Shown here: in pieces, positions 8,750 through 16,007 of the stretch
Layout: every line of letters starts with the position of its first letter
How positions within the stretch are numbered: position 1 is the first letter of the stretch
Source: Streptomyces roseoverticillatus
Lineage (GTDB): Bacteria > Actinomycetota > Actinomycetes > Streptomycetales > Streptomycetaceae
Direction: 5' to 3'
NCBI RefSeq assembly: GCF_000719265.1
Contig: NZ_JOFL01000001.1
Span: 62,001-126,000, forward strand
Length of the DNA: 64,000 bases
Program-made: the position numbers and the translations under genes
The notes under the pieces: model-generated
The model's input: the letters and a program-made list of their open reading frames with translations, nothing else
What the model was told of the DNA's origin: nothing
Databases searched by the model: none

Positions 8750-9389
8750 CCGGGGCGTCCGTGCAGTCGCCGAGGAACTCGTACCAGCGGCGGCGCAGGC
8801 AGACGTAGCGCGTGTCCGCCTCGACCAGCCGCAGGAACGACGTCACCGCCTCCGCCAGGCGTGCGTGGAGTCCGCCGTCGGAGAGGTCGCCGTCGCCGGT
8901 GAACCCCTCGTGCGCCTTGGCGAGGCTGAACATGTCGGGGTACACGCGCGTGCCCAGGTGTTCGAGCGGGACGCGCAGCGCCCACAGCCCGCGGTTGCCG
9001 CCGACCATGGAGGGCGACGCGGAGACCAGCAGGGCGTGCTTGTCCTTGAACGGCTGGGGGCGGACGCGGGAGACCCAGTCGATGGCGTTCTTCAGCACGC
9101 CGGGCATCGAGGCGTTGTACTCCGGGGAGGAGATGACCAGCGCCTGGCAGGCGGTCAGCCGGTCGCGCAGCGCGAGCGCCCCGGGCGGCAGGCCCTCGGC
9201 CTCCTCGGTGTCGCCGTTGTAGAGCGGCATGGCAAACTCGTCCATGTGGGCGTGGTCGACGTCCGCACCCGCCTCGTCCCGCACCAGGCGGGCCACCAGC
9301 GAGGCCAGCCGGGCGTTGAGCGAGTCGGTGCGCAGGGACGCGCCGAGCACGAGCACGCGCATGGGGCCGGGGGCGGTTCCGCCGGCCAT
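8727..9389 (-). CDS. NADPH-dependent FMN reductase family protein
   Basis: This is a flavodoxin-fold NAD(P)H:FMN or quinone reductase of 220 aa. The flavin phosphate loop is VLGASLRTDSLNARLA near the N-terminus. ISSPEYNASMPGVLKNAIDWVSR is the family's second flavin-binding signature, and SASPSMVGGNRG the third. The ATG at 9389 begins one base after the stop of the upstream glycosyltransferase (TGACATG), suggesting translational coupling. A GTG at 9401 or an internal ATG at 9350 are alternatives. The 3' end overlaps the D-amino-acid oxidase gene on the other strand by 23 nt. Confidence 0.88.
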   Translation of the reverse strand: MAGGTAPGPMRVLVLGASLRTDSLNARLASLVARLVRDEAGADVDHAHMDEFAMPLYNGDTEEAEGLPPGALALRDRLTACQALVISSPEYNASMPGVLKNAIDWVSRVRPQPFKDKHALLVSASPSMVGGNRGLWALRVPLEHLGTRVYPDMFSLAKAHEGFTGDGDLSDGGLHARLAEAVTSFLRLVEADTRYVCLRRRWYEFLGDCTDAPVTQRAQD

Positions 9390-9390
9390 G

Positions 9391-11232
9391 TCAGGCGGCA
9401 CTGTGCTGGGTGCGGGGGCGGGAGACCGCCGGGCCGTCGCCGGTGCCCCGGCCGCTCGGCCAGCGGTCGCGCGCCCGGCCCGCCAGCCACACCCCGGGCG
9501 GCCCCAGCGCGGTGACCAGCGCCATGCCGGCCCATACGCGCATGGCGACCGAGGAGTGGCCCATCAGCACCGACGCCACCAGGCACACCCCGAACATGCA
9601 GGCCCACCACAGATGCGTGCGGAACGTCGCCGTGCAGTCCCCCGAGGCCGACGCGCCCTTAGGCGTCACCACGAAGCCCGAGCGGCGGCGCAGCAGGGCC
9701 TGGCCCATGGCCCGCGCGTACAGGGGGGCCGACACCGCCGACATCACCATCCCGGCCACGCCCGAGGAGCCCTCCGGCTCGTGCGGGCTGACGTTGTGGC
9801 GGCGGTTGATGACGTACAGGCAGATCTGCAGCACGGCCGCGTCGCCGTAGAGCATCAGCCACACCTGCGAGGGAACGTTGATCCCCGAGGCCCCGAGCCC
9901 GAGGAAGAGGACGCAGGAGACGCCGCCGAGGACCCAGGTCATGGCGGCCATGGGGTAGTAGGCGACCAGCAGGCAGTAGTTCCACAGGCGGCCCGGGGAC
10001 AGGGACCACACCGCGCGCCCGAACTGCCGCAGGAGCGTCTCGAAGGTCCCGCGCGACCAGCGCAGCTGCTGGGAGAAGAAGTCCGTCCACGACGAGGGGC
10101 CCTCGCCGACCGCCAGGACGTCGGGGGTGTAGACCGAGCGCCAGCGGCGGCCCGTCGCCGGGTTCTTCCGCCGGTGGATCTCCAGGCCCGTCGCCATGTC
10201 CTCGGTGATCGAGTCGTAGAAGCCGCCGATCTGCTGCAGGACGCTCACGCGCACGCAGTTGGACGTCCCCACGAACATCGGCGACCCGTACCGGTTGCCC
10301 GCGCGCTGCACCAGGGCGTGGAAGAGGAACTGCTGGCTCTCGGCGGCCTTCGTCACCCGGGCCGAGTAGTTCCCGTACACCTGGGGGCCCACCACGAAGG
10401 CCACGTCCGGGTCGCGGAAGTAGCCCAGCATGCGCTCCAGGAAGTTCGGCAGCGGCACGTGGTCGGTGTCCACGCACGCCACGAAGTCGTAGTCGTGGCC
10501 GTGCGCGTCCAGCCAGGCGTTGTAGTTGCCGTGCTTCGTCCGGGCCCGGAACTTCCCCGACGGCCGGTTGTAGCGCGCCACGCCCTTCCGGGAGAAGTGC
10601 CGTACGCGCAGCCGCTCGCACAGCGCCCGCGCGCCCGGGTCGTCGCCCTCGTCCAGCAGCCACACGTCCACCAGGCCGTCGTAGCCGACCCGCACCGCCC
10701 CCTCCAGCGTCGCCGACACCATGGCGAGGGGCTCCTTCCCCGGCACGAACGTCGTACAGAAGGCCACCCGCGCGCCGGGCTGCGCGCGCACCGGCACCGG
10801 ATCCCGCGCCACGCACGAGGCGTGGGCCACCGAGACCACGTTCACCACGCGGAACACCTCGACCAGCCCGACCGACGCGAGCATCACCGCGTCCACCGTC
10901 CCCGGCCATCCGTCCCGCACCACCCAGTGCCCCGGCCACAGCAGCCACACCAGCACTCCCGCCGCCGTCAGGGGCGCCAGCCCCACCAGCAGCCCCACCC
11001 AGACCCCCGCGAAACCCGCCCGGCCCCGCAGCGCCCGGTACCCCACCCGGTAGGACCCGCGCGGCGGGGGTTCCTCCACCGTCCCCGCCAGGCGGCTGAA
11101 GCCCTCGTAGTCGTAGTCCCCGCCCGGTGCCGCGGTCACCACGGGCGACGCCGCGCGCCACTCCCCCGCGGGCCCCGGTACGGCGCTCCCGCCGCCGGCA
11201 TCCTCGTCGGCGACCACGCCGCACCCCGACAC
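9391..11232 (-). CDS. Cellulose-synthase-like family 2 glycosyltransferase (membrane)
   Basis: This processive-type GT2 enzyme is about 613 aa. The N-terminal DYDYEGFSRLAG precedes two membrane helices (about 65-90 and 100-120). The catalytic domain shows VWLLDEGDD, a DxD in ACVDTDHVP, the TED motif in SITEDMATG, and QQLRWSRG (the QxxRW polymer-binding signature). Four or so further helices follow. Streptomyces CslA, which makes a beta-glucan at hyphal tips, has the same N-terminal motif and order, but the partner galactose-oxidase gene glxA is not adjacent here, so this is more likely a paralogue. Start uncertain: the GTG at 11232 has GGAG 5 nt upstream; TTG at 11310 is the longest alternative. 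Confidence 0.85.
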   Translation of the reverse strand: MSGCGVVADEDAGGGSAVPGPAGEWRAASPVVTAAPGGDYDYEGFSRLAGTVEEPPPRGSYRVGYRALRGRAGFAGVWVGLLVGLAPLTAAGVLVWLLWPGHWVVRDGWPGTVDAVMLASVGLVEVFRVVNVVSVAHASCVARDPVPVRAQPGARVAFCTTFVPGKEPLAMVSATLEGAVRVGYDGLVDVWLLDEGDDPGARALCERLRVRHFSRKGVARYNRPSGKFRARTKHGNYNAWLDAHGHDYDFVACVDTDHVPLPNFLERMLGYFRDPDVAFVVGPQVYGNYSARVTKAAESQQFLFHALVQRAGNRYGSPMFVGTSNCVRVSVLQQIGGFYDSITEDMATGLEIHRRKNPATGRRWRSVYTPDVLAVGEGPSSWTDFFSQQLRWSRGTFETLLRQFGRAVWSLSPGRLWNYCLLVAYYPMAAMTWVLGGVSCVLFLGLGASGINVPSQVWLMLYGDAAVLQICLYVINRRHNVSPHEPEGSSGVAGMVMSAVSAPLYARAMGQALLRRRSGFVVTPKGASASGDCTATFRTHLWWACMFGVCLVASVLMGHSSVAMRVWAGMALVTALGPPGVWLAGRARDRWPSGRGTGDGPAVSRPRTQHSAA

Positions 11233-11534
11233 CCGCACTCCACCCGCCACCGCAACCACCGCCCATTCCCCCACCGCCGGAACTACCCCAAAGGGGTCAT
11301 TAGTCAGCAAAACCTAACAACGCGCCGGAGCGATCATCCGAAGAATGCGGCCAACACACCCCCTGGTCACCCGCACGGCCCACAGGGCTCGGACGGCCAC
11401 ATTCCGCCCCGCAACCGCCGTGATCCGGCCAAAGGCGGGCCGTGGCGCGTGCCGTTCAGTTACCGGTGCGGGTGACGACCAGTTGTATGGGGCGCCGGAC
11501 ACCACACCTCACGCGCCGAAGGACGAATCACACG
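11233..11534. other. Intergenic region between divergent genes
   Basis: About 300 nt separate the glycosyltransferase (leftward) from the secreted pyrophosphokinase (rightward). The part at 11290-11340 is relatively AT-rich (around AGTCAGCAAAACCTAACAA) and is the likeliest promoter segment. I see no clear operator, RNA structure or additional gene. Confidence 0.4.
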
Positions 11535-12404
11535 GTGATCAACAACCGCACTGCCCCTCGACTCGCTGTCGCCGCGGCGCTCGCCGCCGCCCTGGGCGCC
11601 GGACCGGTGCAGAGCGCCCTTGCCGACGTCCGGGCCGGGGCGCACCCCTGGTCCGCCGGCAAGACGGTCACAGCAGCCAAGGCGGCCGAGCCGGTCAAGG
11701 CGGAGCGGCTCCCCGACGGCGACGGCGGATGGCAGGGCGACGGCCTGTCCCTCAACGCCGCGGACAACAAGAAGGTCGACGCGTTCCTCACCCGCGCCCG
11801 GTCCGCCGAGCGGACGGTCAGCCCCGAGATGGAGGCGGTGGCCCGCATCAGCCACGCCACCCTCGTCGGCTTCGACCACCGGCTGAAGTCGCCGGACTCG
11901 CTCAAGCGCAAGGTCGCCACGGCCATGAAGGAGGCCCCCGGGCAGACCGTGGACGCCACCCTGGCCAGGATCAGCGACTCCGTCCGCTACACCCTCCAGT
12001 GGCCGGACGGCAGCTACACCAACGGAGTGACGATCGCCTCCTCCGCCCTGGCCCTCTGGGGCAACGACAGCGTCAAGTGGTCCAACACCTGGGGCCGGAA
12101 GCACGGCTACAAGGGCATCAACGCCGCCTGGCGCGACCCGCACTCCCAGCACGTCTTCGAGGTGCAGTTCCACACCCCGTCGAGCAAGTGGGCCCAGGAG
12201 GCGACGCACAAGCTGTACGAGGAGCAGCGGCTGCCCACCACCTCGCCCGAGCGCGCCCGCGAGCTCCAGGAGCGGCAGGACGCCATCTTCATGTCCGTGC
12301 CCGTCCCCGACGGCGCGGAGGACCTCGCCGTGCCCGCGCAGGCCCGGCCGCAACAGGCGCAGACGCTTCCGGCCCCGGTCGAGCGGACCGCGCCGGCCGC
12401 GTAG
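11535..12404 (+). CDS. Secreted RelA/SpoT-type ATP:nucleotide 3'-pyrophosphokinase
   Basis: Starting at GTG 11535 (AAGGA upstream), the 289-aa protein opens with a signal peptide (about 1-28, hydrophobic Ala/Leu core, cleavage near SALA). The mature part contains a RelA/SpoT-like synthetase domain: ARISDSVRYTLQW (the RYT strand that positions ATP), WSNTWGRKHGYKGINAAW (YKGIN, nucleotide-acceptor loop) and HVFEVQFHTPSSKWAQE (ExQFHT, with the general-base Glu). No HD hydrolase, TGS or ACT domain is present. This matches the extracellular ATP 3'-pyrophosphokinases known from Streptomyces morookaensis, which make pppApp or ppGpp-like nucleotides outside the cell. It sits alone, with a hairpin 50 nt downstream. 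Confidence 0.88.
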   Translation: MINNRTAPRLAVAAALAAALGAGPVQSALADVRAGAHPWSAGKTVTAAKAAEPVKAERLPDGDGGWQGDGLSLNAADNKKVDAFLTRARSAERTVSPEMEAVARISHATLVGFDHRLKSPDSLKRKVATAMKEAPGQTVDATLARISDSVRYTLQWPDGSYTNGVTIASSALALWGNDSVKWSNTWGRKHGYKGINAAWRDPHSQHVFEVQFHTPSSKWAQEATHKLYEEQRLPTTSPERARELQERQDAIFMSVPVPDGAEDLAVPAQARPQQAQTLPAPVERTAPAA

Positions 12405-12456
12405 CGGGCTCCGGCGGACGGGTCCGCGGCCCGGCGGGCGGCTCCGGCGGACGGGC

Positions 12457-12484
12457 GGACGGCCGCCTGCCCGACTGGCCGTCC
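12457..12484 (+). terminator. GC-rich hairpin after the pyrophosphokinase gene
   Basis: GGACGGCC (12457-12464) pairs with GGCCGTCC (12477-12484) across a 12-nt loop. No U-tract follows, as is usual for Streptomyces terminators. Two near-identical copies of GGCTCCGGCGGACGGG lie just before it (about 12407 and 12440). Confidence 0.45.
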
Positions 12485-12663
12485 CGCCGCAACCGGGGTG
12501 CAATTTTCCGGGAGGGCCGGAATCGCTGTCGTCCCTGCTTCACCGGGTGCCCACGCCTCCGCCAGCGTGGGCACCGGCACGGGCGCTCCCGCCCGCCGCC
12601 GTCGGCAGGGGCCGGGAACCGGCCCGGTGCCCGGACCGCCGCCCGAACACGACAGGAGCCGCC

Positions 12664-12993
12664 ATGATCTTGATCGTCGTCAAGATGACCGTCCGCCCCG
12701 AGTACACCGAGAAGTGGCTCGACCTCGTCAAGGACTTCACCCAGGCCACCCGGGACGAGCCGGGCAACCTGTTCTTCGAGTGGTCCCGGAGCGTCGACAA
12801 CCCGAACCAGTTCGTCCTCGTGGAGGGCTTCGCCTCCCGCGAGGCCGGTGACGCGCACGTGAACTCCGCGCACTTCAAGACCGCCATGGACGAGATGGCC
12901 GAGGCCATCGCCACCACGCCGCAGATCATCAGCACCGAGGCCCCCGGCAACGGCTGGTCCGCGATGGCGGAGCTCACCCCGCGCAACCTCTGA
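12664..12993 (+). CDS. Antibiotic biosynthesis monooxygenase (ABM/YgiN-like) domain protein
   Basis: This 109-aa single-domain protein begins MILIVVKMTVRPEYTEKWLDLV, the first beta strand and helix of the dimeric ferredoxin-like ABM fold. EPGNLFFEWSRSVDNPNQFVLVEGF and HVNSAHFKTAMDEM follow at the usual spacing, including the conserved His of the AHxxSxHF-type motif. Such proteins act as cofactor-free quinol monooxygenases or haem-binding enzymes; which applies here is not visible. AGGAG precedes the ATG at 12664. It stands alone and is followed by a strong hairpin at 13005. Confidence 0.88.
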   Translation: MILIVVKMTVRPEYTEKWLDLVKDFTQATRDEPGNLFFEWSRSVDNPNQFVLVEGFASREAGDAHVNSAHFKTAMDEMAEAIATTPQIISTEAPGNGWSAMAELTPRNL

Positions 12994-13177
12994 GCGGCGT
13001 CTTCCGGTGGCGGAGCGGCACGGCCGTTCCGCCACCGTGGCGTTTCCCGGGGGCCCGGCGCGTCAGTCGGGCGTAGCCGACGGCGGCCATCCCGCCGAGC
13101 CAGGCCCTGCGGCGCAGGAGTTGGGCGAAGAGGGACAGCCGCAGCACCGAGAAGAGGATCGCGGGGAAACTCCGCAC
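12974..13177 (-). CDS. Possible small basic membrane peptide (67 aa)
   Basis: A GTG at 13177 preceded by AAAGGAG opens a 67-codon frame with strongly G/C third positions. The product is VRSFPAILFSVLRLSLFAQLL, then RRRAWLGGMAAVGYARL, then a basic Gly/Arg tail. The hydrophobic first 20 residues could span a membrane. Against it, the last 20 codons run through the terminator hairpin of the ABM gene and overlap that gene's end by 20 nt. No family is recognised. Confidence 0.42.
   Translation of the reverse strand: MRSFPAILFSVLRLSLFAQLLRRRAWLGGMAAVGYARLTRRAPGKRHGGGTAVPLRHRKTPLRGCAG
13005..13037 (+). terminator. Strong terminator hairpin after the ABM gene
   Basis: CGGTGGCGGA (13005-13014) pairs perfectly with TCCGCCACCG (13028-13037), and the stem continues inward through one G-U pair and CGGC/GCCG to a 3-nt loop ACG, giving about 15 pairs. 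It lies 11 nt after the monooxygenase stop codon. Confidence 0.75.
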
Positions 13178-13456
13178 GATGCCGCTCCTTTCGGGCCCCA
13201 CCGCCGGAATCGGGTATTCCTAGGCGGTGCATCCGGAATGCTCACTGCTGCCTGTCTTCTGCCGGTCACGGGCACATGCGGACCAGGCACACGACGGACG
13301 CCCCGGCACCCATGGCGGAGAATCGCTGACCGTCCGCACGGAGAACTGAGCGGACATTGACAAGCGGGCGCGGCGCCGCAAGGGTTGGCCCGCAAGCGAA
13401 AGGCACGGGAATGCAAGCGAGTTGAGCTCATCCCCTTCTCCGCAGCTGGAGGAAAA

Positions 13457-13963
13457 GTGTCCAGACGCTCGTGGTTCGCCGCCCTGGCCCTCGTGGCCGC
13501 ATCCGTTTCCGGTCTCGCGGCGGCCCCCGCCGCCCAGGCCTCCGGCACCGCTCGGGAATCGGCCTCCGCATCACCATCCGGCGCCGCGGAGCTCCGGGGC
13601 AGACATCCCGAACTCAACGGCGCCCGGCTCAAGGGCGTGAACAGCCCGGCCGTCTATCTGATCCTCGACGGCAAACGCCGCTGGATCCCCAACCCGGCCA
13701 CGTACAACAACCTGTTCCGCAACTGGAACGGAATTCAGTCCGTCGTCGACATCGATGCCATCGACGACGGCGGGCAGCTGTCCGACGGCGCCATTCTCGC
13801 GAAGTCGCCCAGCGGGCCGGCGGTTTACCTCGTGAGCAATGGAATCAAGCGCTGGATCACCAGCCCGGCCGCGATGGACAAGTATTACTTCGACTGGAAC
13901 AAGATCGTGAACATCTCGCCCGTCGCCCTGAACTCGATCCCCACGGGTGCCCCCGTCTCGTAG
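13457..13963 (+). CDS. Secreted protein with two tandem VYL-x-KRWI repeats
   Basis: The GTG at 13457 follows TGGAGGAAAA, an ideal site. The 168-aa product has a signal peptide (1 to about 28, ending AAQA), a Ser/Ala linker, and two homologous units: SPAVYLILDGKRRWIPNPAT (about 75) and GPAVYLVSNGIKRWITSPAA (about 120). Each continues with an aromatic-rich turn, YNNLFRNWNGI and MDKYYFDWNKI. Comparable VYL-x(3)-GxKRxI repeats occur in secreted cell-wall-associated bacterial proteins, often next to peptidase domains; here there is no catalytic domain. An extracellular binding or structural role is inferred. An L,D-transpeptidase gene follows 116 nt downstream. Confidence 0.8.
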   Translation: MSRRSWFAALALVAASVSGLAAAPAAQASGTARESASASPSGAAELRGRHPELNGARLKGVNSPAVYLILDGKRRWIPNPATYNNLFRNWNGIQSVVDIDAIDDGGQLSDGAILAKSPSGPAVYLVSNGIKRWITSPAAMDKYYFDWNKIVNISPVALNSIPTGAPVS

Positions 13964-14079
13964 CGGCGCGCCCGCTGCTCCGTTCGAGGGGTCCCCGTCC
14001 GGAGTGGCGGCGCCCCCTCCCCCTCGCCCCCTCCGGTCCCGGCTGCAACCACCGGCCGGTGCTATCAGTCTTACGTCAT

Positions 14080-14793
14080 ATGGGAACACTTAGCAGGAAC
14101 AAGACGGTGCGCCCGGTCGCGGCACGCCGGCTCGGGGTGCTGCTGGGCACGCTCGGGCTGACGGCGCCGCTGACGCTGGCGATAGGCGGGCCGGCCCAGG
14201 CCGCGCCCGCCTGCACGACCCGGACCGGGCCCTACCAGAAGGAGGCCGAGAAGTTCCTGGGCAGACCGGTGGACGGTCAGCAGTCGCCCGCCGACTGCAA
14301 GGCCATCCAGGACTTCCAGACCAGTCACCGCATCACGCCGAACATCGGCTTCGCGGGGCCCATCACCTGGGCGGCCATGCAGGACGAGATCACCCGGCGG
14401 GACCCCAACGCCGCCGGGAAGTGCCCGGTGAACAAGGGCCGGATCGCCTGCGTCGACCTCACCCGCCAGATCAGCTGGATACAGGACGGCCGGACCGTCA
14501 GGTTCGGCCCCGTGCCGGTCCGCACGGGACGGGCCGGCTACGAGACGCGGACCGGCCCGAAGAAGATCTACTGGCGGGCGATCGACCACTGGTCGACGAT
14601 CTACAAGGTGCGGATGCCCTACGCGCAGTTCTTCGACGGCGGGCAGGCCTTCCACGCCATCGACGGCAGCGTCTGGTCCCCACCCGGCTCGCACGGCTGT
14701 GTGAACATGCGCACCGGCGACGCCAAGACGTACTGGTCCATGCTGGGCAACGGCGACAACGTCTTCGTCTACGGCCGCAAGCCCGGCACCTGA
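14080..14793 (+). CDS. Secreted L,D-transpeptidase with peptidoglycan-binding domain
   Basis: This 237-aa enzyme makes 3-3 cross-links in peptidoglycan outside the membrane. Residues 1-42 form a signal peptide ending AQAAPA. A PG_binding_1-type helical domain spans about 50-100 (PVDGQQSPADCKAIQDFQ and GPITWAAM). The YkuD catalytic domain follows, with FHAIDGSVWSPPGSHGCVNMR holding the catalytic His-Gly-Cys (SHGC, 204-207). No Shine-Dalgarno precedes the ATG at 14080; the in-frame GTG at 14107 has AGGA 8 nt before it and would still leave a complete signal peptide, so it may be the real start. Confidence 0.92.
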   Translation: MGTLSRNKTVRPVAARRLGVLLGTLGLTAPLTLAIGGPAQAAPACTTRTGPYQKEAEKFLGRPVDGQQSPADCKAIQDFQTSHRITPNIGFAGPITWAAMQDEITRRDPNAAGKCPVNKGRIACVDLTRQISWIQDGRTVRFGPVPVRTGRAGYETRTGPKKIYWRAIDHWSTIYKVRMPYAQFFDGGQAFHAIDGSVWSPPGSHGCVNMRTGDAKTYWSMLGNGDNVFVYGRKPGT

Positions 14794-14826
14794 GCGGACC
14801 CGGAGAACCCCTCCGCTCCGCGGTCC

Positions 14827-14861
14827 GGACGGCCCCCGCTCCCCGAGCGCGGGGGCCGTCC
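14827..14861 (+). terminator. Terminator hairpin after the L,D-transpeptidase gene
   Basis: GGACGGCCCCCGC (14827-14839) and GCGGGGGCCGTCC (14849-14861) form a perfect 13-bp stem with a 9-nt loop, 33 nt after the stop codon. Confidence 0.8.
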
Positions 14862-14872
14862 CCGCCACCCGT

Positions 14873-15170
14873 ACGGCCGAGGCCGACGTCGTCGTCCTCG
14901 CCGCCCATGCGATCGAGAACGCCAAGCCGCTCCCCTCGCCCGGCTCGGCAACCACAGCGACCAGGCCGGGCGGATCTGATGGCCCACCCGGTGCTGCTCG
15001 GCCGGGGGCTCCTGGACCACCCGGTCGGACCATTCCGCGGGCCCGCTTCCACCGCGGGCCTGGAGTGCTTCCGCACGGGCCCCGCCCGGCGCTCCCGGTC
15101 CCCCGTCCGCGTCGCCACGTACGAGATCACCGACGAGCTCCTCGGCCGGGCCCGCCGGAGCCTGTGGTGA
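14873..15170 (+). pseudogene. Relic of a GMC-family oxidoreductase (frameshifted fragment)
   Basis: This 430-nt gap (14794-15223) has no intact gene, but three frames carry consecutive pieces of one protein. The first reads TAEADVVVLAAHAIENAKPLP (from 14873), like the VVLAAHAIENARLLL strand of GMC oxidoreductases. The second reads RLGNHSDQAGRI, ending in TGA. The third reads LMAHPVLLGRGLLDHPVGPF and runs to a stop at 15170. In intact GMC enzymes these segments are contiguous in this order, so at least two frameshifts have broken the gene, and its 5' two thirds is missing. The last 25 residues I do not recognise. An intact but different GMC gene lies at 23166-24662. Confidence 0.6.
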
Positions 15171-15223
15171 ACGCACGGGTGCGGGGCGGGCGCCCGGCGC
15201 CCGCCCCGCACCCCTCGTGGTGC

Positions 15224-15985
15224 TCAGGCCGTCATGCCGCCGTCCGCCACCAGGTCGTGGCCGACGACGAAGCTCGCGGCGTCCGAGGCGAGCCACTGGA
15301 CCGCGGCGACGATCTCCTCCGTCTCGGCGACGCGGCCGATCGGCACCGTGCCGGCCACCCGCGCGTTGCGGTCGGCCTCGCTCTCGCCGGGACGGAAGGA
15401 CATGGAGGTGTTGGAGGCGCCGGGGCTCACGGCGTTGATGCGGACGCCGTCCTTGATGTGGTCCAGCGCGGCCACCCGCGTCAGGGCGCTGACGCCGGCC
15501 TTGGAGGCGACGTAGGCGGCCATGCCGGGGCGGCGGCCGTGGAAGCCGATATTGGACGAGGCGTTGACGATCACTCCGCCGCCGTGCTCGCGCATGTGGG
15601 CGACCTCGTACTTCATGCACAGCATCACGCCGGTGAGGTTGACGCCGACGAGCCGGTGCCAGGTGGCGAGGTCGGTGTCGGCCAGCGGCGCGGGCGGGGC
15701 GAAGAGCCCGGCGTTGTTGTGCGCGATGTGCAGACCGCCGTGGCGGGCGACCGCCGTGGCGACCATCGCCTCGACGTCCTGGGCGCTGGTGACGTCGGCG
15801 GCGACGGCACTGGCCTTGCCGCCCTCCTCCTCGATCAGCCGCACGGTCTCCGTGGCGGGCTCCAGCGCCACGTCGACGGCCACGACGGTGGCCCCCTGGC
15901 GTGCGAAGGCCAGGGCACTGGCCCGGCCTATGCCGGAGCCCGCCCCGGTGACGAGGGCGACCTTGCCTTCGAACTGTGCGGTCAT
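15224..15985 (-). CDS. SDR family oxidoreductase
   Basis: This 253-aa classical short-chain dehydrogenase has LVTGAGSGIGRA (TGxxxGIG, 13-20), the NNAG motif (90-93), NASSNIGFHGRRPGMAAYVASK with catalytic Tyr158 and Lys162, and INAVSPGASNTSM after the active site. An acidic Asp in VVAVDVAL at the end of strand 2 suggests NAD(H) preference. The ATG at 15985 is chosen because GGAGGAGA precedes it. It is the last gene of a three-gene operon (cupin, flavoenzyme, SDR) with only 22 nt after the flavoenzyme stop. The alcohol or ketone it handles is unknown. Confidence 0.92.
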   Translation of the reverse strand: MTAQFEGKVALVTGAGSGIGRASALAFARQGATVVAVDVALEPATETVRLIEEEGGKASAVAADVTSAQDVEAMVATAVARHGGLHIAHNNAGLFAPPAPLADTDLATWHRLVGVNLTGVMLCMKYEVAHMREHGGGVIVNASSNIGFHGRRPGMAAYVASKAGVSALTRVAALDHIKDGVRINAVSPGASNTSMSFRPGESEADRNARVAGTVPIGRVAETEEIVAAVQWLASDAASFVVGHDLVADGGMTA

Positions 15986-16007
15986 CTGGTTCTCCTCCAT
16001 GAGGGGG

